Program-made: the position numbers and the translations under genes
Assembly: GCF_022829445.1 (NCBI RefSeq)
Contig: NZ_JAKSXY010000059.1
Span: 62,001-126,000 of the forward strand
Length of the DNA: 64,000 nucleotides
Direction of reading: 5' to 3'
From: Methylobacterium sp. J-068
GTDB taxonomy: Bacteria > Pseudomonadota > Alphaproteobacteria > Rhizobiales > Beijerinckiaceae
Notes under the pieces: model-generated
Told to the model about the DNA's origin: nothing
The model's database searches: none
What the model saw: only the letters and a program-made list of their open reading frames with translations
Part shown: one piece after another, positions 1-8,698 of the stretch
Layout: each line of letters opens with the position of its first letter
How positions within the stretch are numbered: the first letter of the stretch is position 1

Positions 1-362
1 ACCTTGATCTTCAAGCTCGAATCGGTTTCCGAGTTGAAGACGAGGTAGTTGAGCCCACGCCACGCGCTCTCGATCTTCTGGAATTCCGGCGCGTGCAGGA
101 TCTCGTTGACCTGCAAGGTCAGCTTCTCGTCGATCCGGGCGATCATCTCCTCGATCGTGTCGAGGACGTCGTCCTTGATCAGGCTGGTGTCGGACAGCGC
201 CTGCCGGACGAGCGTTCCGACGGCGTTCTCGACCTCGGTCGCGGCCCGTTCGGTGCGCGGCTTGAAGCTCTGCTTGAGGAGGCTCGAGAATTCATCCGCC
301 TCGACCGTTCCGCCCTGCGGCGACGCGGCCTGACCACCCAACTCGTTCGTTCCAGATGCCAT
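1..362 (-). CDS. tssC: TssC (VipB/ImpC/EvpB) T6SS sheath large subunit, N-terminal part
   Basis: This is the first 120 codons of TssC; the rest lies beyond the left window edge. TssC pairs with TssB to build the contractile cytoplasmic sheath that propels the Hcp tube. The translation from the ATG at 362 starts MASGTNELGG. It then has the family's typical opening: an acidic linker, an FSSLLKQSF helix, and a later stretch reading FQKIESAWRGLNYLV, characteristic of EvpB/VipB proteins. Full-length members are about 490-500 residues, so roughly three quarters are missing here. It lies 167 bp downstream of tssB on the same strand, the usual tssB-tssC order, and is probably co-transcribed. There is no sign of damage in the visible part. 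Confidence 0.93.
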   Translation of the reverse strand, partial: MASGTNELGGQAASPQGGTVEADEFSSLLKQSFKPRTERAATEVENAVGTLVRQALSDTSLIKDDVLDTIEEMIARIDEKLTLQVNEILHAPEFQKIESAWRGLNYLVFNSETDSSLKIK

Positions 363-529
363 CGTCGTCTCTCACAACACCGCCGGTAAGGTCGGGATCG
401 AGGTTGGTCCCTGATGCTGCGTCGCCCCCCGGCCGATCCGGTCGCCTGATCCGGATGGCGCGCGGGCGGCGCGGTTCGTGACGTTGCGGGCTCAGTCGCC
501 CGCCCGGGCCCCAGACCCGAGCGCGCGGA

Positions 530-1063
530 TCAGGCGGGCGTGCCGGGCGTCTCGCCGTCCTTGCCCGGGGCGGCGAGCTTCTCCTGGAGCGCCGCCATCA
601 GGGCGGGGTCCTTCAGAAGCGCCTTGATCTGGTCGCTCGCCGCCACCTTGCCGTCCATGTAGCGAAGCAGGTTCGCGAGCTGCTCGCGCGCCTCCAGCAA
701 CTTGGCCAGGGGCGGAACCTGCCGGGCGATCGCCGCCGGGCTGAAATCGTCCATTTTCTTGAAGGACAGATGCACCGGCAGCTTCTCGTTGTCCCCGCCC
801 GAGAGCTTGTCCCTTACGGTGAAGGCGGCTCCGGGCGCGATCGCGCCCATGCGCTGATCGAAATTGTCCATATCGAATTCGGTCAGCTTCCGATCCGCGA
901 CATCGACCTTCTCGACCGCCGAGGCATTTCCGGACAGGTCCGCCAGCACGCCCATGACGAAGGGAAGCTCGATGTTCTTCTCGGCGTCATAGGGGTCTTC
1001 GTAGGTGATGTGGACCCGCGGAGCCCGGTTGCGCTTGATGAACTTCTGGCCAGAATCCGACAT
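530..1063 (-). CDS. tssB: TssB (VipA/ImpB) T6SS sheath small subunit
   Basis: A 177-residue TssB protein, the small partner of TssC in the contractile sheath. The start MSDSGQKFIKRNRAPRVHI and the following YEDPYDAEKNIELPFVMGVLADLSG segment are hallmarks of the VipA/ImpB family. The middle (LTEFDMDNFDQRM) and the helical C-terminal half are also typical. The length matches the usual 160-180 residues. The C-terminal tail is proline/glycine rich (GKDGETPGTPA) and probably disordered. It is preceded by a 168-bp gap of lower GC than its surroundings, after tssA, that could carry a promoter. tssC follows on the same strand. Confidence 0.95.
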   Translation of the reverse strand: MSDSGQKFIKRNRAPRVHITYEDPYDAEKNIELPFVMGVLADLSGNASAVEKVDVADRKLTEFDMDNFDQRMGAIAPGAAFTVRDKLSGGDNEKLPVHLSFKKMDDFSPAAIARQVPPLAKLLEAREQLANLLRYMDGKVAASDQIKALLKDPALMAALQEKLAAPGKDGETPGTPA

Positions 1064-1231
1064 CTCGCCCCGCTACAGTAAAATGACAGGCTGACCACAC
1101 CCCGACCAGCATTCGGAGATATCAGCGCCATCGGAATTCAAACGAACACATCGATAGAACCAAAACCAGTCCAACAGATTTCAGTTTTCAAAGCAAGACC
1201 CAGAGAGAAGATCGGCTGGAAAATCCACGCC

Positions 1232-2584
1232 TCATGTTTCGGCCCGGCTGGCCACCAAGTCCGGCAATACGTCCTTGAGGATACTCAGGAAATCGCGCTC
1301 GATCAGCCCAGAGGCGCGGTCCAGCAGGAGCGGGATCGGGCTCGACGGCTCGGCCCGGCGATAGAATTGACCGACCTCCGTCAGGAGCGCCAGGGCCTCG
1401 GCCCGCGTCTCGGCCCGGAAAAGCGGCGGCTCGGGCGCCGAATCGGCCGGCGCATCCCCCTCGGATTCCGCGCCCGAATCAGGGGTGTCGGCGCGCGGAA
1501 CCGCGTCGAGCTGCTCGAACGACAGGCGCAGCGGCCCGCCGGCACCGATCGCGATGACCGCCGCGCCCGCATGCTCCGGGACCAGGATGGTCATCACTTC
1601 GAGGAAGGACTTGCCCACCAGCATCTGGGCCTGGCGCGTGAGCACCTCGGCGGGACTCGAGGGCTCCGAGCGGCGCAGGTAGGCGGAGGCGACCTCCAGG
1701 GCGGCCGAGGCGTCCCGCACGCCCGCCACGCGTCCGGTCCCCGGCAGCGCCGCCGCGGGGGCGTGGACGTCCGCCGCCGGCGCGTTGGCGCCCAAGTCCG
1801 GGGGAGTCGCGACCGCGCCGGTGCGGGCCTGGATGATCGGATTGAGGAGGGCGAGCGCCCGCCCCGCGAGGGCGCTCAGCCGGGCGAGGGAGACGGCCTG
1901 ATCGTAGCCCGCCTGGGCCACGCACACCTCCCGGATCGCCTGCGCGGCGCGCTCGATCGCGGCGAACTGGTCGGCCACCGTGCGGACCGCGTCGATGTCG
2001 GCGTCGCCGAGCGTCCGCTCGATCGCACCGCGATCCACGGCCGTCTCGCCTTCGCGCGCCGGGACCTCGCCCTGGGCGACCATGACGGTCCGGAAGCTGA
2101 TCGGCCCGTAGCGCCGGCTCTCGCAGAGCGGCGTGTACTGAACCGGCAGGACCACCGTCGGCATGTCGTCGAAGGCCTGGAGGACGGCGCTGCGGAAGCT
2201 GTAATCCGCCCCGTCCCCACGCGGATGCACCTCGGCCCAGGCGCCCTGCAGCAGGTTCGCGCACAGGGTCAGGGTGTCCGACAGGCCGCCGAGATCGCGG
2301 TTCAGGGCGCAGAGCCGCCCGTAGAGGGTGAGGAGCCGGAGGTCCCGCGTCTCCGCGAGGAGGTCGGACAGGCGTTTCAGCGCCGCCGGGATGTCGATCG
2401 ACGTCCGGTCGAAGATCTGCGGGCGCCCCTCCTCGTCGCGCGTCAGGTAGGCGAGCGGCAGCAGGCCTTCGACGAAGGCGACGCATTGGAGGTATTCCGG
2501 GTTCTCCTCGAGATCGAGGTCCGGGCCACAGGGCGCGTCGGCCGAAACCGGCTCACTCATCCGCGCCACGTCGAGTGCCGCCAT
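1232..2584 (-). CDS. tssA: TssA (ImpA-type) T6SS baseplate/sheath-assembly protein
   Basis: A 450-residue TssA/ImpA protein, which primes baseplate and sheath polymerisation in the cytoplasm. The N-terminal ImpA_N domain begins with a CGPDLDLEENPEYLQ motif at about residues 19-33 and a DWR-like region reading AWAEVHPRGDGADYSFR, both diagnostic. An alanine/proline-rich linker at about 250-290 separates it from a C-terminal part containing two similar helical segments of the form FYRRAEPSSPIPLLLDRA and YLRRSEPSSPAEVLTRQA. This internal duplication is seen in the long TssA class. It lies between the OmpA-like gene (70 bp upstream) and tssB on the same strand. Two earlier in-frame ATG codons (residues 1 and 9) are possible starts. 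Confidence 0.92.
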   Translation of the reverse strand: MAALDVARMSEPVSADAPCGPDLDLEENPEYLQCVAFVEGLLPLAYLTRDEEGRPQIFDRTSIDIPAALKRLSDLLAETRDLRLLTLYGRLCALNRDLGGLSDTLTLCANLLQGAWAEVHPRGDGADYSFRSAVLQAFDDMPTVVLPVQYTPLCESRRYGPISFRTVMVAQGEVPAREGETAVDRGAIERTLGDADIDAVRTVADQFAAIERAAQAIREVCVAQAGYDQAVSLARLSALAGRALALLNPIIQARTGAVATPPDLGANAPAADVHAPAAALPGTGRVAGVRDASAALEVASAYLRRSEPSSPAEVLTRQAQMLVGKSFLEVMTILVPEHAGAAVIAIGAGGPLRLSFEQLDAVPRADTPDSGAESEGDAPADSAPEPPLFRAETRAEALALLTEVGQFYRRAEPSSPIPLLLDRASGLIERDFLSILKDVLPDLVASRAET

Positions 2585-2653
2585 CGCGCGCCCATCCTGT
2601 CCCGGATCGATCCTGTTTCCCGGATCGAATCTGCCGCCGCGAACGCCGCCCGC

Positions 2654-3190
2654 CTACTCGGTCCTGAGGCGCGTCTCGACGCGCCGGTTCGCGCTCGACA
2701 TCGGGTCCTTGTCGATGGGGCGCTGCTTGCCGTAGCCCTTGGCGAGCAGACGGTCGGTCGAGACCCCCTTGGCGGTGAGGTATTCGACGACGGCGGCCGC
2801 GCGCCGCATCGAGAGGTCGAGATTGTAGGCGTCGCTGCCGGTGCCGTCGGTGTGGCCCTCGACCAGGAACGAGCCGGTGGGCAACCCGGGATCGCTGAGC
2901 GCCTTGGCGAACTCATCCAGGTTGGCGCGGGCGAGGCTCGTCAGGGTGGCCGAGTTGTACTCGAACTGGACCCGTAGATCGAAGCTGTCGACAGCCTTGG
3001 TCCGATCTGGTATTTCTTTGGAGCACTCGCTCTCGGTCCCGATGCAGAGGGAGCGGGTCGCGCCCAATCCCGGCTTTCGCGAGAAATGGTTGACGATGTC
3101 TGATGCTCGATAAGCGGGGTCGGCCACCGCGACACTACTCATGAGAAAGAGTGCTGACACAGTCTTCAGTAATAACCGGAACGATGTCAT
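2654..3190 (-). CDS. OmpA-family periplasmic protein linked to the T6SS
   Basis: A 178-residue secreted protein with a C-terminal OmpA/MotB peptidoglycan-binding domain. The chosen ATG at 3190 gives a clear signal peptide (MTSFRLLLKTVSALFLMSSVAVADP), with predicted cleavage after VADP-like residues near 25. The frame stays open further upstream into vgrG on the other strand, but that part has no protein-like features. The OmpA domain spans about residues 70-178: VQFEYNSATLT, VEGHTDGTGSDAYN, LSMRRAAAV and the final NRRVETRLRTE. The mature N-terminal part has two cysteines (LCIGTESEC) that could form a disulfide. It heads the leftward tss arm. In this cluster it may help anchor the trans-envelope complex to the cell wall, in addition to the OmpA domain carried by TssL. 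That role is inferred from position. Confidence 0.82.
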   Translation of the reverse strand: MTSFRLLLKTVSALFLMSSVAVADPAYRASDIVNHFSRKPGLGATRSLCIGTESECSKEIPDRTKAVDSFDLRVQFEYNSATLTSLARANLDEFAKALSDPGLPTGSFLVEGHTDGTGSDAYNLDLSMRRAAAVVEYLTAKGVSTDRLLAKGYGKQRPIDKDPMSSANRRVETRLRTE

Positions 3191-3209
3191 AACCCGCCCT
3201 CCCGCGTCG

Positions 3210-3231
3210 CGCGAGAGTTGCCATTCTCGCG
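3210..3231. promoter_or_regulatory. Inverted repeat in the divergent tss arm/vgrG intergenic region
   Basis: The 87-bp space between the leftward OmpA-tssA-tssB-tssC arm and the rightward vgrG arm contains a perfect 7-bp inverted repeat, CGCGAGA (3210-3216) and TCTCGCG (3225-3231), separated by 8 bases. Its position between two divergent starts makes it a candidate operator acting on both arms. A TATAAA box at 3262-3267 is present but has no good -35 element at the usual spacing. A hairpin role cannot be excluded. Confidence 0.35.
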
Positions 3232-3277
3232 TGATGCCGTCAATCCTTGAAAACAGACTTGTATAAAGGATTTCGTT

Positions 3278-5128
3278 TTGAGCGACGGCCCGAATGTCGG
3301 AGGCGGAATTGAGTTCGATCAGAAGGACCGCACGGCCGAGCTGGTGACACCGCTCGGCAGCAACGTCCTCGTCTTGACACGATTCGATGGCTCCGAAGGT
3401 CTCAGCGAACTTTTCGAATACCACGTCGAAGCCATCTCCAAGCGCCAAGACATCGATTTCGACAAGCTGATCGGCAAGAATTGCCACGTGAAGCTCAAAT
3501 CCTACGGGAACGTGACGCGTTACTTCAATGGCATCCTGGTGGATGCCGACTGGTCCGGCGTCCAGCAGAACCTCAACGCCTACCGCCTCGTGCTCCGGCC
3601 CTGGTTCTGGCTCCTCGGGCGCAAGGCCACCTGCCGGATCTTCAAGGAGAAGTCCGTCTTCGACATCGTCGAGGAGGTGTTCCAGGAGAGCGGCTTCAAG
3701 GACTTCCAGATCAAGGCCAGCCGCGGCGACTACGAGAAGATCGCGTATTGCGTGCAGTACCGCGAGTCCGATCTCGCCTTCGTCTCGCGTCTCCTGGAGG
3801 AATGGGGCGTCTACACGCATTTCGAGCACGACGCGCAGCGCCACCAGTTGATGCTCTGCGATTCCCGATCCTGCCACAAGCCGATGAAGGCGGGGGGTGG
3901 CATGCTGCCCTTCGTGCCGCTGTCGGGCGCCGATCGCCACGACCGCGAGCACGTCTCGGGCTGGCGCGCCGAGCGCCGGTTCCGCACGGGAAAGTTCGGG
4001 ACCAACGACTTCGACTACATGAAGCCGACCGCCAACCTGAAGGCGGAGCAGCAGGGCAGCGCGCGCTACGAGAAGGGCACGCTCGAATCCTACGATTACC
4101 CGGGCCGCTACACCGAGCGGGACCTAGGCCAGCGTCGGACCAAGGTCCGCCTGGAGGCGGAGCAGGCCCAGGACAAGCGCAAATACGCCTCGGGCGACGC
4201 CGCCAGCCTCTTTCCCGGCGCCCTGGCGACCCTGCAGAACCACCCCTCGGACAACGGCGAGTACCTCGTGGTGCGGGCCACCCACCGGATCGAGACCGAG
4301 GCCTACCGCTCCGGCGGCAGCGGCGGCGGGGACGTCTATTCCGGAACCTACGAGTTCCAGCCCGTGGATCGCCCGTTCCGCGCTCCGATCGTGACCCCGC
4401 GCCCCCTCGTCCACGGGCCGCAGACCGCGCTCGTGGTCACGCGCAAGGGCAAGGAAAGCGAGGAGATCGACGTCGACGAGGAGGGCCGGATCTTCGTGCA
4501 GTTCCACTGGAACCGGGACAAGGACCGGATCTCCCGCCCCGTCCGCGTCGCCCAGCAATGGTCCGGCAAGTCCTGGGGCTGGCAGGTCATCCCGCGCGTG
4601 GGGCAGGAGGTCGTCGTCGAGTTCCTGGAGGGCGACCCCGACCAGCCGCTGGTGGTCGGCACGGTCTACAACAAGGATTACCCCTATCCCTTCAAGCTTC
4701 CGGACGAGAAGACCGTCTCGGGCGTGAAGACCGATTCGACCAAGGGGCACGGCGGCTACAACAAGCTGACCTTCGACGACAAGAAATCCTCGGAGACCAT
4801 CGCGCTGCGGGCCGAGAAGGACCTCGAGGCGGTGGTGCGGCACGCGGAGACGCGCGAGATCGGCGTCACCTTCGAGACGCCGCAGGGCAAGCCGTCGCGC
4901 TCCACGACGCTGAAGAACGGCGACGAGAAGCTGAAGGTCGAGAGCGGCGACTGGAACGTCGACATCGCCGAGAAGATCCACATCAAGGCCGGGACGCAGA
5001 TCGTGATCGAAGTGGGTGCGAGCAAGATCACCATGAGCCCATCATCGATCAAGATCGAGGCGGGTGAGATCAAGGTGCAGGGCACGGCCCTCATCGAGCA
5101 GCAAGCGCCCCTCATCAAGATCAACTGA
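3278..5128 (+). CDS. vgrG: VgrG (TssI) T6SS spike protein
   Basis: A 616-residue VgrG, the trimeric gp27-gp5-like spike at the tip of the Hcp tube. It starts with TTG at 3278, preceded by AAAGGA at 3265-3270 with 7-base spacing. The gp27-like N-terminal half has the family signature FEYHVEAIS. The gp5 OB-fold region carries RIFVQFHWNRDKD, then RVAQQWSGKSWGWQVIPRVGQEVVVEFLEGDPDQPLVVG split over two family motifs, and an NYPLP-like turn (YNKDYPYPF). The C-terminus is short and ends in valine-rich beta-prism repeats (about residues 560-616), with no enzymatic extension. It is therefore a structural spike whose cargo must be carried by other proteins such as the PAAR protein at 19975. It opens the rightward arm of the cluster. 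Confidence 0.95.
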   Translation: MSDGPNVGGGIEFDQKDRTAELVTPLGSNVLVLTRFDGSEGLSELFEYHVEAISKRQDIDFDKLIGKNCHVKLKSYGNVTRYFNGILVDADWSGVQQNLNAYRLVLRPWFWLLGRKATCRIFKEKSVFDIVEEVFQESGFKDFQIKASRGDYEKIAYCVQYRESDLAFVSRLLEEWGVYTHFEHDAQRHQLMLCDSRSCHKPMKAGGGMLPFVPLSGADRHDREHVSGWRAERRFRTGKFGTNDFDYMKPTANLKAEQQGSARYEKGTLESYDYPGRYTERDLGQRRTKVRLEAEQAQDKRKYASGDAASLFPGALATLQNHPSDNGEYLVVRATHRIETEAYRSGGSGGGDVYSGTYEFQPVDRPFRAPIVTPRPLVHGPQTALVVTRKGKESEEIDVDEEGRIFVQFHWNRDKDRISRPVRVAQQWSGKSWGWQVIPRVGQEVVVEFLEGDPDQPLVVGTVYNKDYPYPFKLPDEKTVSGVKTDSTKGHGGYNKLTFDDKKSSETIALRAEKDLEAVVRHAETREIGVTFETPQGKPSRSTTLKNGDEKLKVESGDWNVDIAEKIHIKAGTQIVIEVGASKITMSPSSIKIEAGEIKVQGTALIEQQAPLIKIN

Positions 5129-5135
5129 GCGCACG

Positions 5136-5684
5136 ATGGCCCGCCAGCGCTTCTCGACTGCCCAGGAGGTGTTCGACACCTTCCCGAGCGCCTGCGACGA
5201 CATCCGTGCCGCGCCGACCGCCGAAGCTCCGATGACCTTCCTGGAGGCGCTGCGCAACAGCGGCACGCCCGAGGATGCCGTGACCTTCCTCGCCTACGCG
5301 CTCGGACGGCGCGAGGCGGTCTGGTGGGCGGCACAGAGCGTGCGTCTCCTGGGCCGGATCGGCGCCGGGCAGGAGGACGCGATGCTGCTCGCCGCCGAGG
5401 ATTGGGTCCGTGATCCGGAGGATCAACGCCGACGCGAGGCGTTGCGCCTGGGCATGGGCTCGGACCGGCGGCTCGCCACCACCTGGGTCGCCCTCGCGGC
5501 GGCCTGGTCCGGCGGCAACGTGGCCCCGGGCCAGGGCGCCGTGATGGCGACGCCGGAGATGACGCCGAAGGCCGTGCGCACCGGCATCCTCGTCGCCCTC
5601 GCCACCGTGACGGCGCGGGAGCGGGCCAGCCGGCTGCAGCTCTGCGTCGATGCCGGCCTGCGCCTGATGAAGGCGGAGGCCTGA
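5136..5684 (+). CDS. T6SS-associated protein of unknown function (DUF6931-like)
   Basis: A 182-residue protein starting at ATG 5136 (MARQRFSTAQEVFDTFP), 7 bases after the vgrG stop; the open frame extends upstream inside vgrG but that part is a shadow. The sequence is mostly helical and soluble, with no signal peptide or membrane segment. It has a recurring tryptophan/arginine pattern (RREAVWWAAQSVRLL, RLATTWVALAAAWSGGN). It resembles the small proteins found between vgrG and tagH in related alphaproteobacterial T6SS clusters, which I recall as DUF6931, but I cannot confirm that from sequence alone. The stop is 2 bases before tagH, so it is translationally tied to both neighbours. Possible jobs are chaperone or adaptor for the spike, or a partner of the FHA protein; these are guesses from position. 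Confidence 0.7.
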   Translation: MARQRFSTAQEVFDTFPSACDDIRAAPTAEAPMTFLEALRNSGTPEDAVTFLAYALGRREAVWWAAQSVRLLGRIGAGQEDAMLLAAEDWVRDPEDQRRREALRLGMGSDRRLATTWVALAAAWSGGNVAPGQGAVMATPEMTPKAVRTGILVALATVTARERASRLQLCVDAGLRLMKAEA

Positions 5685-5686
5685 CC

Positions 5687-7165
5687 ATGGCGCTGCGCCT
5701 GACCATCGAGAACCACACCTTCCTCCCCGATGGCGGTCCGCTCTCGGTCTCCGTCACGGGCCGGCGCGGCATCGACATCGGGCGCGACCAGTACCTCGAC
5801 TGGACGCTGCCGGACACCGAGCGCGTGATCTCGGGCAAGCATGCGGAGGTCCGGCATCAGGACGGGGCCTACTGGTTGCACGACGTCTCGCGCAACGGGG
5901 TCTACCTGAACCGCAATCCGCAGCGCATCCAGGGCCCGCACCGCCTCAAGGACGGGGACCGCATCCAGATCGGCCAATACCTCATCGTCGCCGAGATCGA
6001 CGGCGCGCAGGACGCGGTCGCCGAGCGCCCCGATCCCGGTCCCGGCGCGGCGAGTGGCGATTACTGGGGCGGCTCGTCGGAGGCGCCGCCGCCGATCCCG
6101 AGCCGGGATCTCAGGCCGCGCGGAACCGGGCGCCCGGTCCAGCCGGACTTCGTGGACTGGGCCGTGGACGTCGCCCAGGCGCTGCCGCCGATCGGGGCGC
6201 CGAGCCCGCGCCGGGCGCTCGATCCGGGGCACGACCGGGCTCCGCCCCAAGATGGCGTTCCGGCTCAGGACGTCTTTCGTGCTCAAGGCATGCCCGCTCA
6301 GGACAGGCCCGCCCAGGACAGGCACGCTCAGGACATGGACTGGGCGCCGAGTCCGCCCCCCGTCGCGCCTCCGGCGCCGCCGCCGATGCCGAACCCGCGC
6401 CGACCCCCGCCCGACGAGACGCCCTGGGGACAGGGACAGGCGTCTTCGCCGCCCGTCGCGAATGCCTGGCAGGCCGGTGCCGAGGCGTGGGGCGCACCGG
6501 CGGCCGCGCCGGCCGCGTCCGTCCGGCCGCCGATCACCGAGGACGTCTCTCCTCCTCCACCCGCCCCCCAGCCGCCACGCGGCGCATCGGGGAACGAGGA
6601 ATGGGTGGCGCGCTTCGCGAAGGGCGCCGGGATCGCGCCCGAACTCGTGGGCTGGCGCGATCCGGGCGATCTGGCCGAGGAGGCCGGCATCCTCGTCCGC
6701 CTCGCGGCCGAGAACCTGAAGCAGTTGCTCGCCGCGCGGGCGGAGACCAAGCGCGCCGCGCGGGCCACGAGCCAGACCTCGATCCAGGCGCTCGACAACA
6801 ATCCGCTGAAATTCGCGCCGACGGTCGAGGACGCCCTCCGGATCATGCTGGGGCGCCCGACCTCGGGCTACCTCGACGCGCGCCGCGCGCTGGAAACCGG
6901 GTTTCGCGATCTGAAGACCCACCAGATCAAGACCTACTCGGCCATGCAGAATGCATTGCGGCTGCTGCTCGACGATCTCGACCCGGATACGATCGCGGAA
7001 TCGGACGAGGGCGACCGGGGCCTCGCGGGCCTGCTCGGCTCGCGCAAGGCGCGCCTGTGGGACCTCTACGCGACGCGCTGGGATGCCCTCGCGTCCCAGC
7101 ACGAGGACGGGATGGTCGACGCGTTCCTGATCTTCTTCGCCGATTGCTACGACCGGGGGCGCTGA
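5687..7165 (+). CDS. tagH: TagH/Fha, FHA-domain T6SS regulator
   Basis: A 492-residue FHA-domain protein. Residues about 1-100 form the phosphothreonine-binding FHA fold, with the expected IDIGRDQYLDWTLP, ISGKHAEVRHQDGAYWLHDVS and NGVYLNRN motifs (the SxxH pair and the N of the binding loop are present). A long proline- and aspartate-rich linker follows (about 110-300). The C-terminal TagH domain (about 305-492) carries conserved stretches such as FAPTVEDALRIML and FRDLKTHQIKTYSAMQ. In the TPP pathway, PpkA phosphorylates Fha and PppA reverses it; both enzymes are encoded downstream. The linker contains a small run of AQD/QDxxxAQDR repeats (about residues 190-210). It is cytoplasmic and lies 2 bases after the preceding gene, so it belongs to the same operon as vgrG. 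Confidence 0.93.
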   Translation: MALRLTIENHTFLPDGGPLSVSVTGRRGIDIGRDQYLDWTLPDTERVISGKHAEVRHQDGAYWLHDVSRNGVYLNRNPQRIQGPHRLKDGDRIQIGQYLIVAEIDGAQDAVAERPDPGPGAASGDYWGGSSEAPPPIPSRDLRPRGTGRPVQPDFVDWAVDVAQALPPIGAPSPRRALDPGHDRAPPQDGVPAQDVFRAQGMPAQDRPAQDRHAQDMDWAPSPPPVAPPAPPPMPNPRRPPPDETPWGQGQASSPPVANAWQAGAEAWGAPAAAPAASVRPPITEDVSPPPPAPQPPRGASGNEEWVARFAKGAGIAPELVGWRDPGDLAEEAGILVRLAAENLKQLLAARAETKRAARATSQTSIQALDNNPLKFAPTVEDALRIMLGRPTSGYLDARRALETGFRDLKTHQIKTYSAMQNALRLLLDDLDPDTIAESDEGDRGLAGLLGSRKARLWDLYATRWDALASQHEDGMVDAFLIFFADCYDRGR

Positions 7166-7236
7166 GCGATCCGGCGGGGCGGGGCGGGCGGGGCGCAAAT
7201 CCGGCGTCGGAGTCGTGGATCGCCCCTGGTAGACCG

Positions 7237-7265
7237 TTGGCCATACCAAAAAAAGCCGATATGAA
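7237..7265 (+). promoter_or_regulatory. Candidate sigma-70-type promoter for tssK-tssL-tssM
   Basis: TTGGCC at 7237-7242 and TATGAA at 7260-7265 are separated by 17 bases, including a run of seven A. The region lies in the 195-bp gap between tagH and tssK, the largest gap in the rightward arm, and is A-rich against a very GC-rich background. It could give the structural genes a separate transcript. The match is reasonable but unproven. Confidence 0.35.
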
Positions 7266-7360
7266 TTCGGGGCGGGCGCGCGGCCGCGCCGCGACCGTCC
7301 TGGACAGCTTCCGGACGCGGCATCGACTCCGGGACGACACGGGCGGGAGAGCGGTCAGGG

Positions 7361-8698
7361 ATGTCCTGGAAGAGCAAGGTCGTCTGGTCCGAAGGCTTGT
7401 TCCTGCGGCCGCATCATCTCCAGCAGAGTGACCGTTATGTCGAAGGATTGATCGAGGCCCGCGTCCGGCACGTCACCCCCTATCCGTGGGGCTTCTCCAG
7501 CCTGGAGATCGATCGCGACCTCGCGCAGCAGAGCAAGTTCTCGGTGCGCCGCGCCACCGGCGTGATGCCGGACGGGACCCCCTTCGACATCCCCGGCGAC
7601 TCGCCGCTACCGGCGCCGATCGACGTGCCGGAGAGCGCCGGCAAGATGCTGGTCTGGCTCTCGATGCCGATCGGCGCGCCGAACACCCGGGAAGTCGAGC
7701 CCGCCGACGCCGAGAACGCCAGCCGCTACGTCCCCGGCACGGAGCGCCTCATCGACGCCACCTCGGCGCTGCGGATCGAGGAGGAGATCGACGTCGCCTT
7801 TCCGCGCCTCGCCTTCGAGCTGCGCAAGACCGCCAAGCCCGGCTATGTCAGCCTCCCCATCGGACGCATCGTCGAGGTGCGCGACCGCAACATCGTCTTC
7901 GACGAGAAGTTCGCGCCGCCGGTGCTCACCTGCGCGACGCATCCGGTGGTCCAGGGCTGGATCGACCGGGTCATCGGTTGGGTCGAGAACAAGCTGGAGG
8001 AACTCGCCCGCTACGCCGCCGATCCGACCGCGGGCGGCGGCCTGCAGAGCGCGGATTACTTCATCCTGCAGCTCCTGAACCGGCACATCCCGGTGCTTCA
8101 GCACTTCCGGCAGTCCCGCTTCGTCCATCCCGAGCGGCTCTACGAGGAATTCCTGCGGATCGCGGGGGAACTCGCCACCTTCACCACCGCCGATCGGCGC
8201 GCACGGACCTACCCGGCCTACGACCACGACGACCTGGAGGCCGTGTTCACGCCCGTGGTGCGCGACATCCAGGATTTCCTGAGCGCGCAGACCGGGCGGC
8301 GCGCGATCCGGCTGGAGATCATCGAGCGGGCGCCCAACGCCTTCGTGTCGATGATCCGCGACCGCAACCTGTTCCGGAACGCCAGCCTGGTGCTGGAGGT
8401 CGCCGCCCTGCGGCCGCTGGGCGAGATCCAGGCGCAGTTCCCGAACCTGTTCAAGATCGGGCCCAACACCAAGATGAACGAGATCGTCCATGCCCACCTG
8501 CCGGGCGTGACCCTCGTGCACCTGCCGACCCCGCCCCCGCAGATCCGGGCGATCACCGACCACGTCTACTTCCTGCTGGATCGCCAGTCGCCGCTCTGGC
8601 CCGAGTTCAGCGTGGCGAGCTCCATCGGCATGCACTTCGCCGGGGACTGGCCGCAGCTCGAACTGGAACTCTGGGCCGTGCAGGAGGGTCGCCGATGA
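7361..8698 (+). CDS. tssK: TssK (ImpJ/VasE) T6SS baseplate protein
   Basis: A 445-residue TssK, the trimeric baseplate component that links the baseplate to the TssL-TssM membrane complex in the cytoplasm. The start MSWKSKVVWSEGLFLRPHHLQQ is almost a family signature. Later motifs such as LPIGRIVEVRDRNIVFDEKFAPP and the C-terminal TDHVYFLLDRQSPLWP are also characteristic. The length matches the usual 440-450. It follows a 195-bp gap after tagH with a possible promoter. Its stop overlaps the start of a ten-codon reading frame that leads into tssL. Confidence 0.96.
   Translation: MSWKSKVVWSEGLFLRPHHLQQSDRYVEGLIEARVRHVTPYPWGFSSLEIDRDLAQQSKFSVRRATGVMPDGTPFDIPGDSPLPAPIDVPESAGKMLVWLSMPIGAPNTREVEPADAENASRYVPGTERLIDATSALRIEEEIDVAFPRLAFELRKTAKPGYVSLPIGRIVEVRDRNIVFDEKFAPPVLTCATHPVVQGWIDRVIGWVENKLEELARYAADPTAGGGLQSADYFILQLLNRHIPVLQHFRQSRFVHPERLYEEFLRIAGELATFTTADRRARTYPAYDHDDLEAVFTPVVRDIQDFLSAQTGRRAIRLEIIERAPNAFVSMIRDRNLFRNASLVLEVAALRPLGEIQAQFPNLFKIGPNTKMNEIVHAHLPGVTLVHLPTPPPQIRAITDHVYFLLDRQSPLWPEFSVASSIGMHFAGDWPQLELELWAVQEGRR

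Noticed and set aside
1367..2977. 536-codon plus-strand frame opposite tssA and the OmpA-like gene.
   Set aside because: It has low-complexity arginine-rich shadow sequence, while the opposite strand holds recognisable T6SS domains.
3247..3267. TTGAAA and TATAAA as a promoter for vgrG.
   Set aside because: The spacing is only 9 bases, far too short for a sigma-70 promoter.
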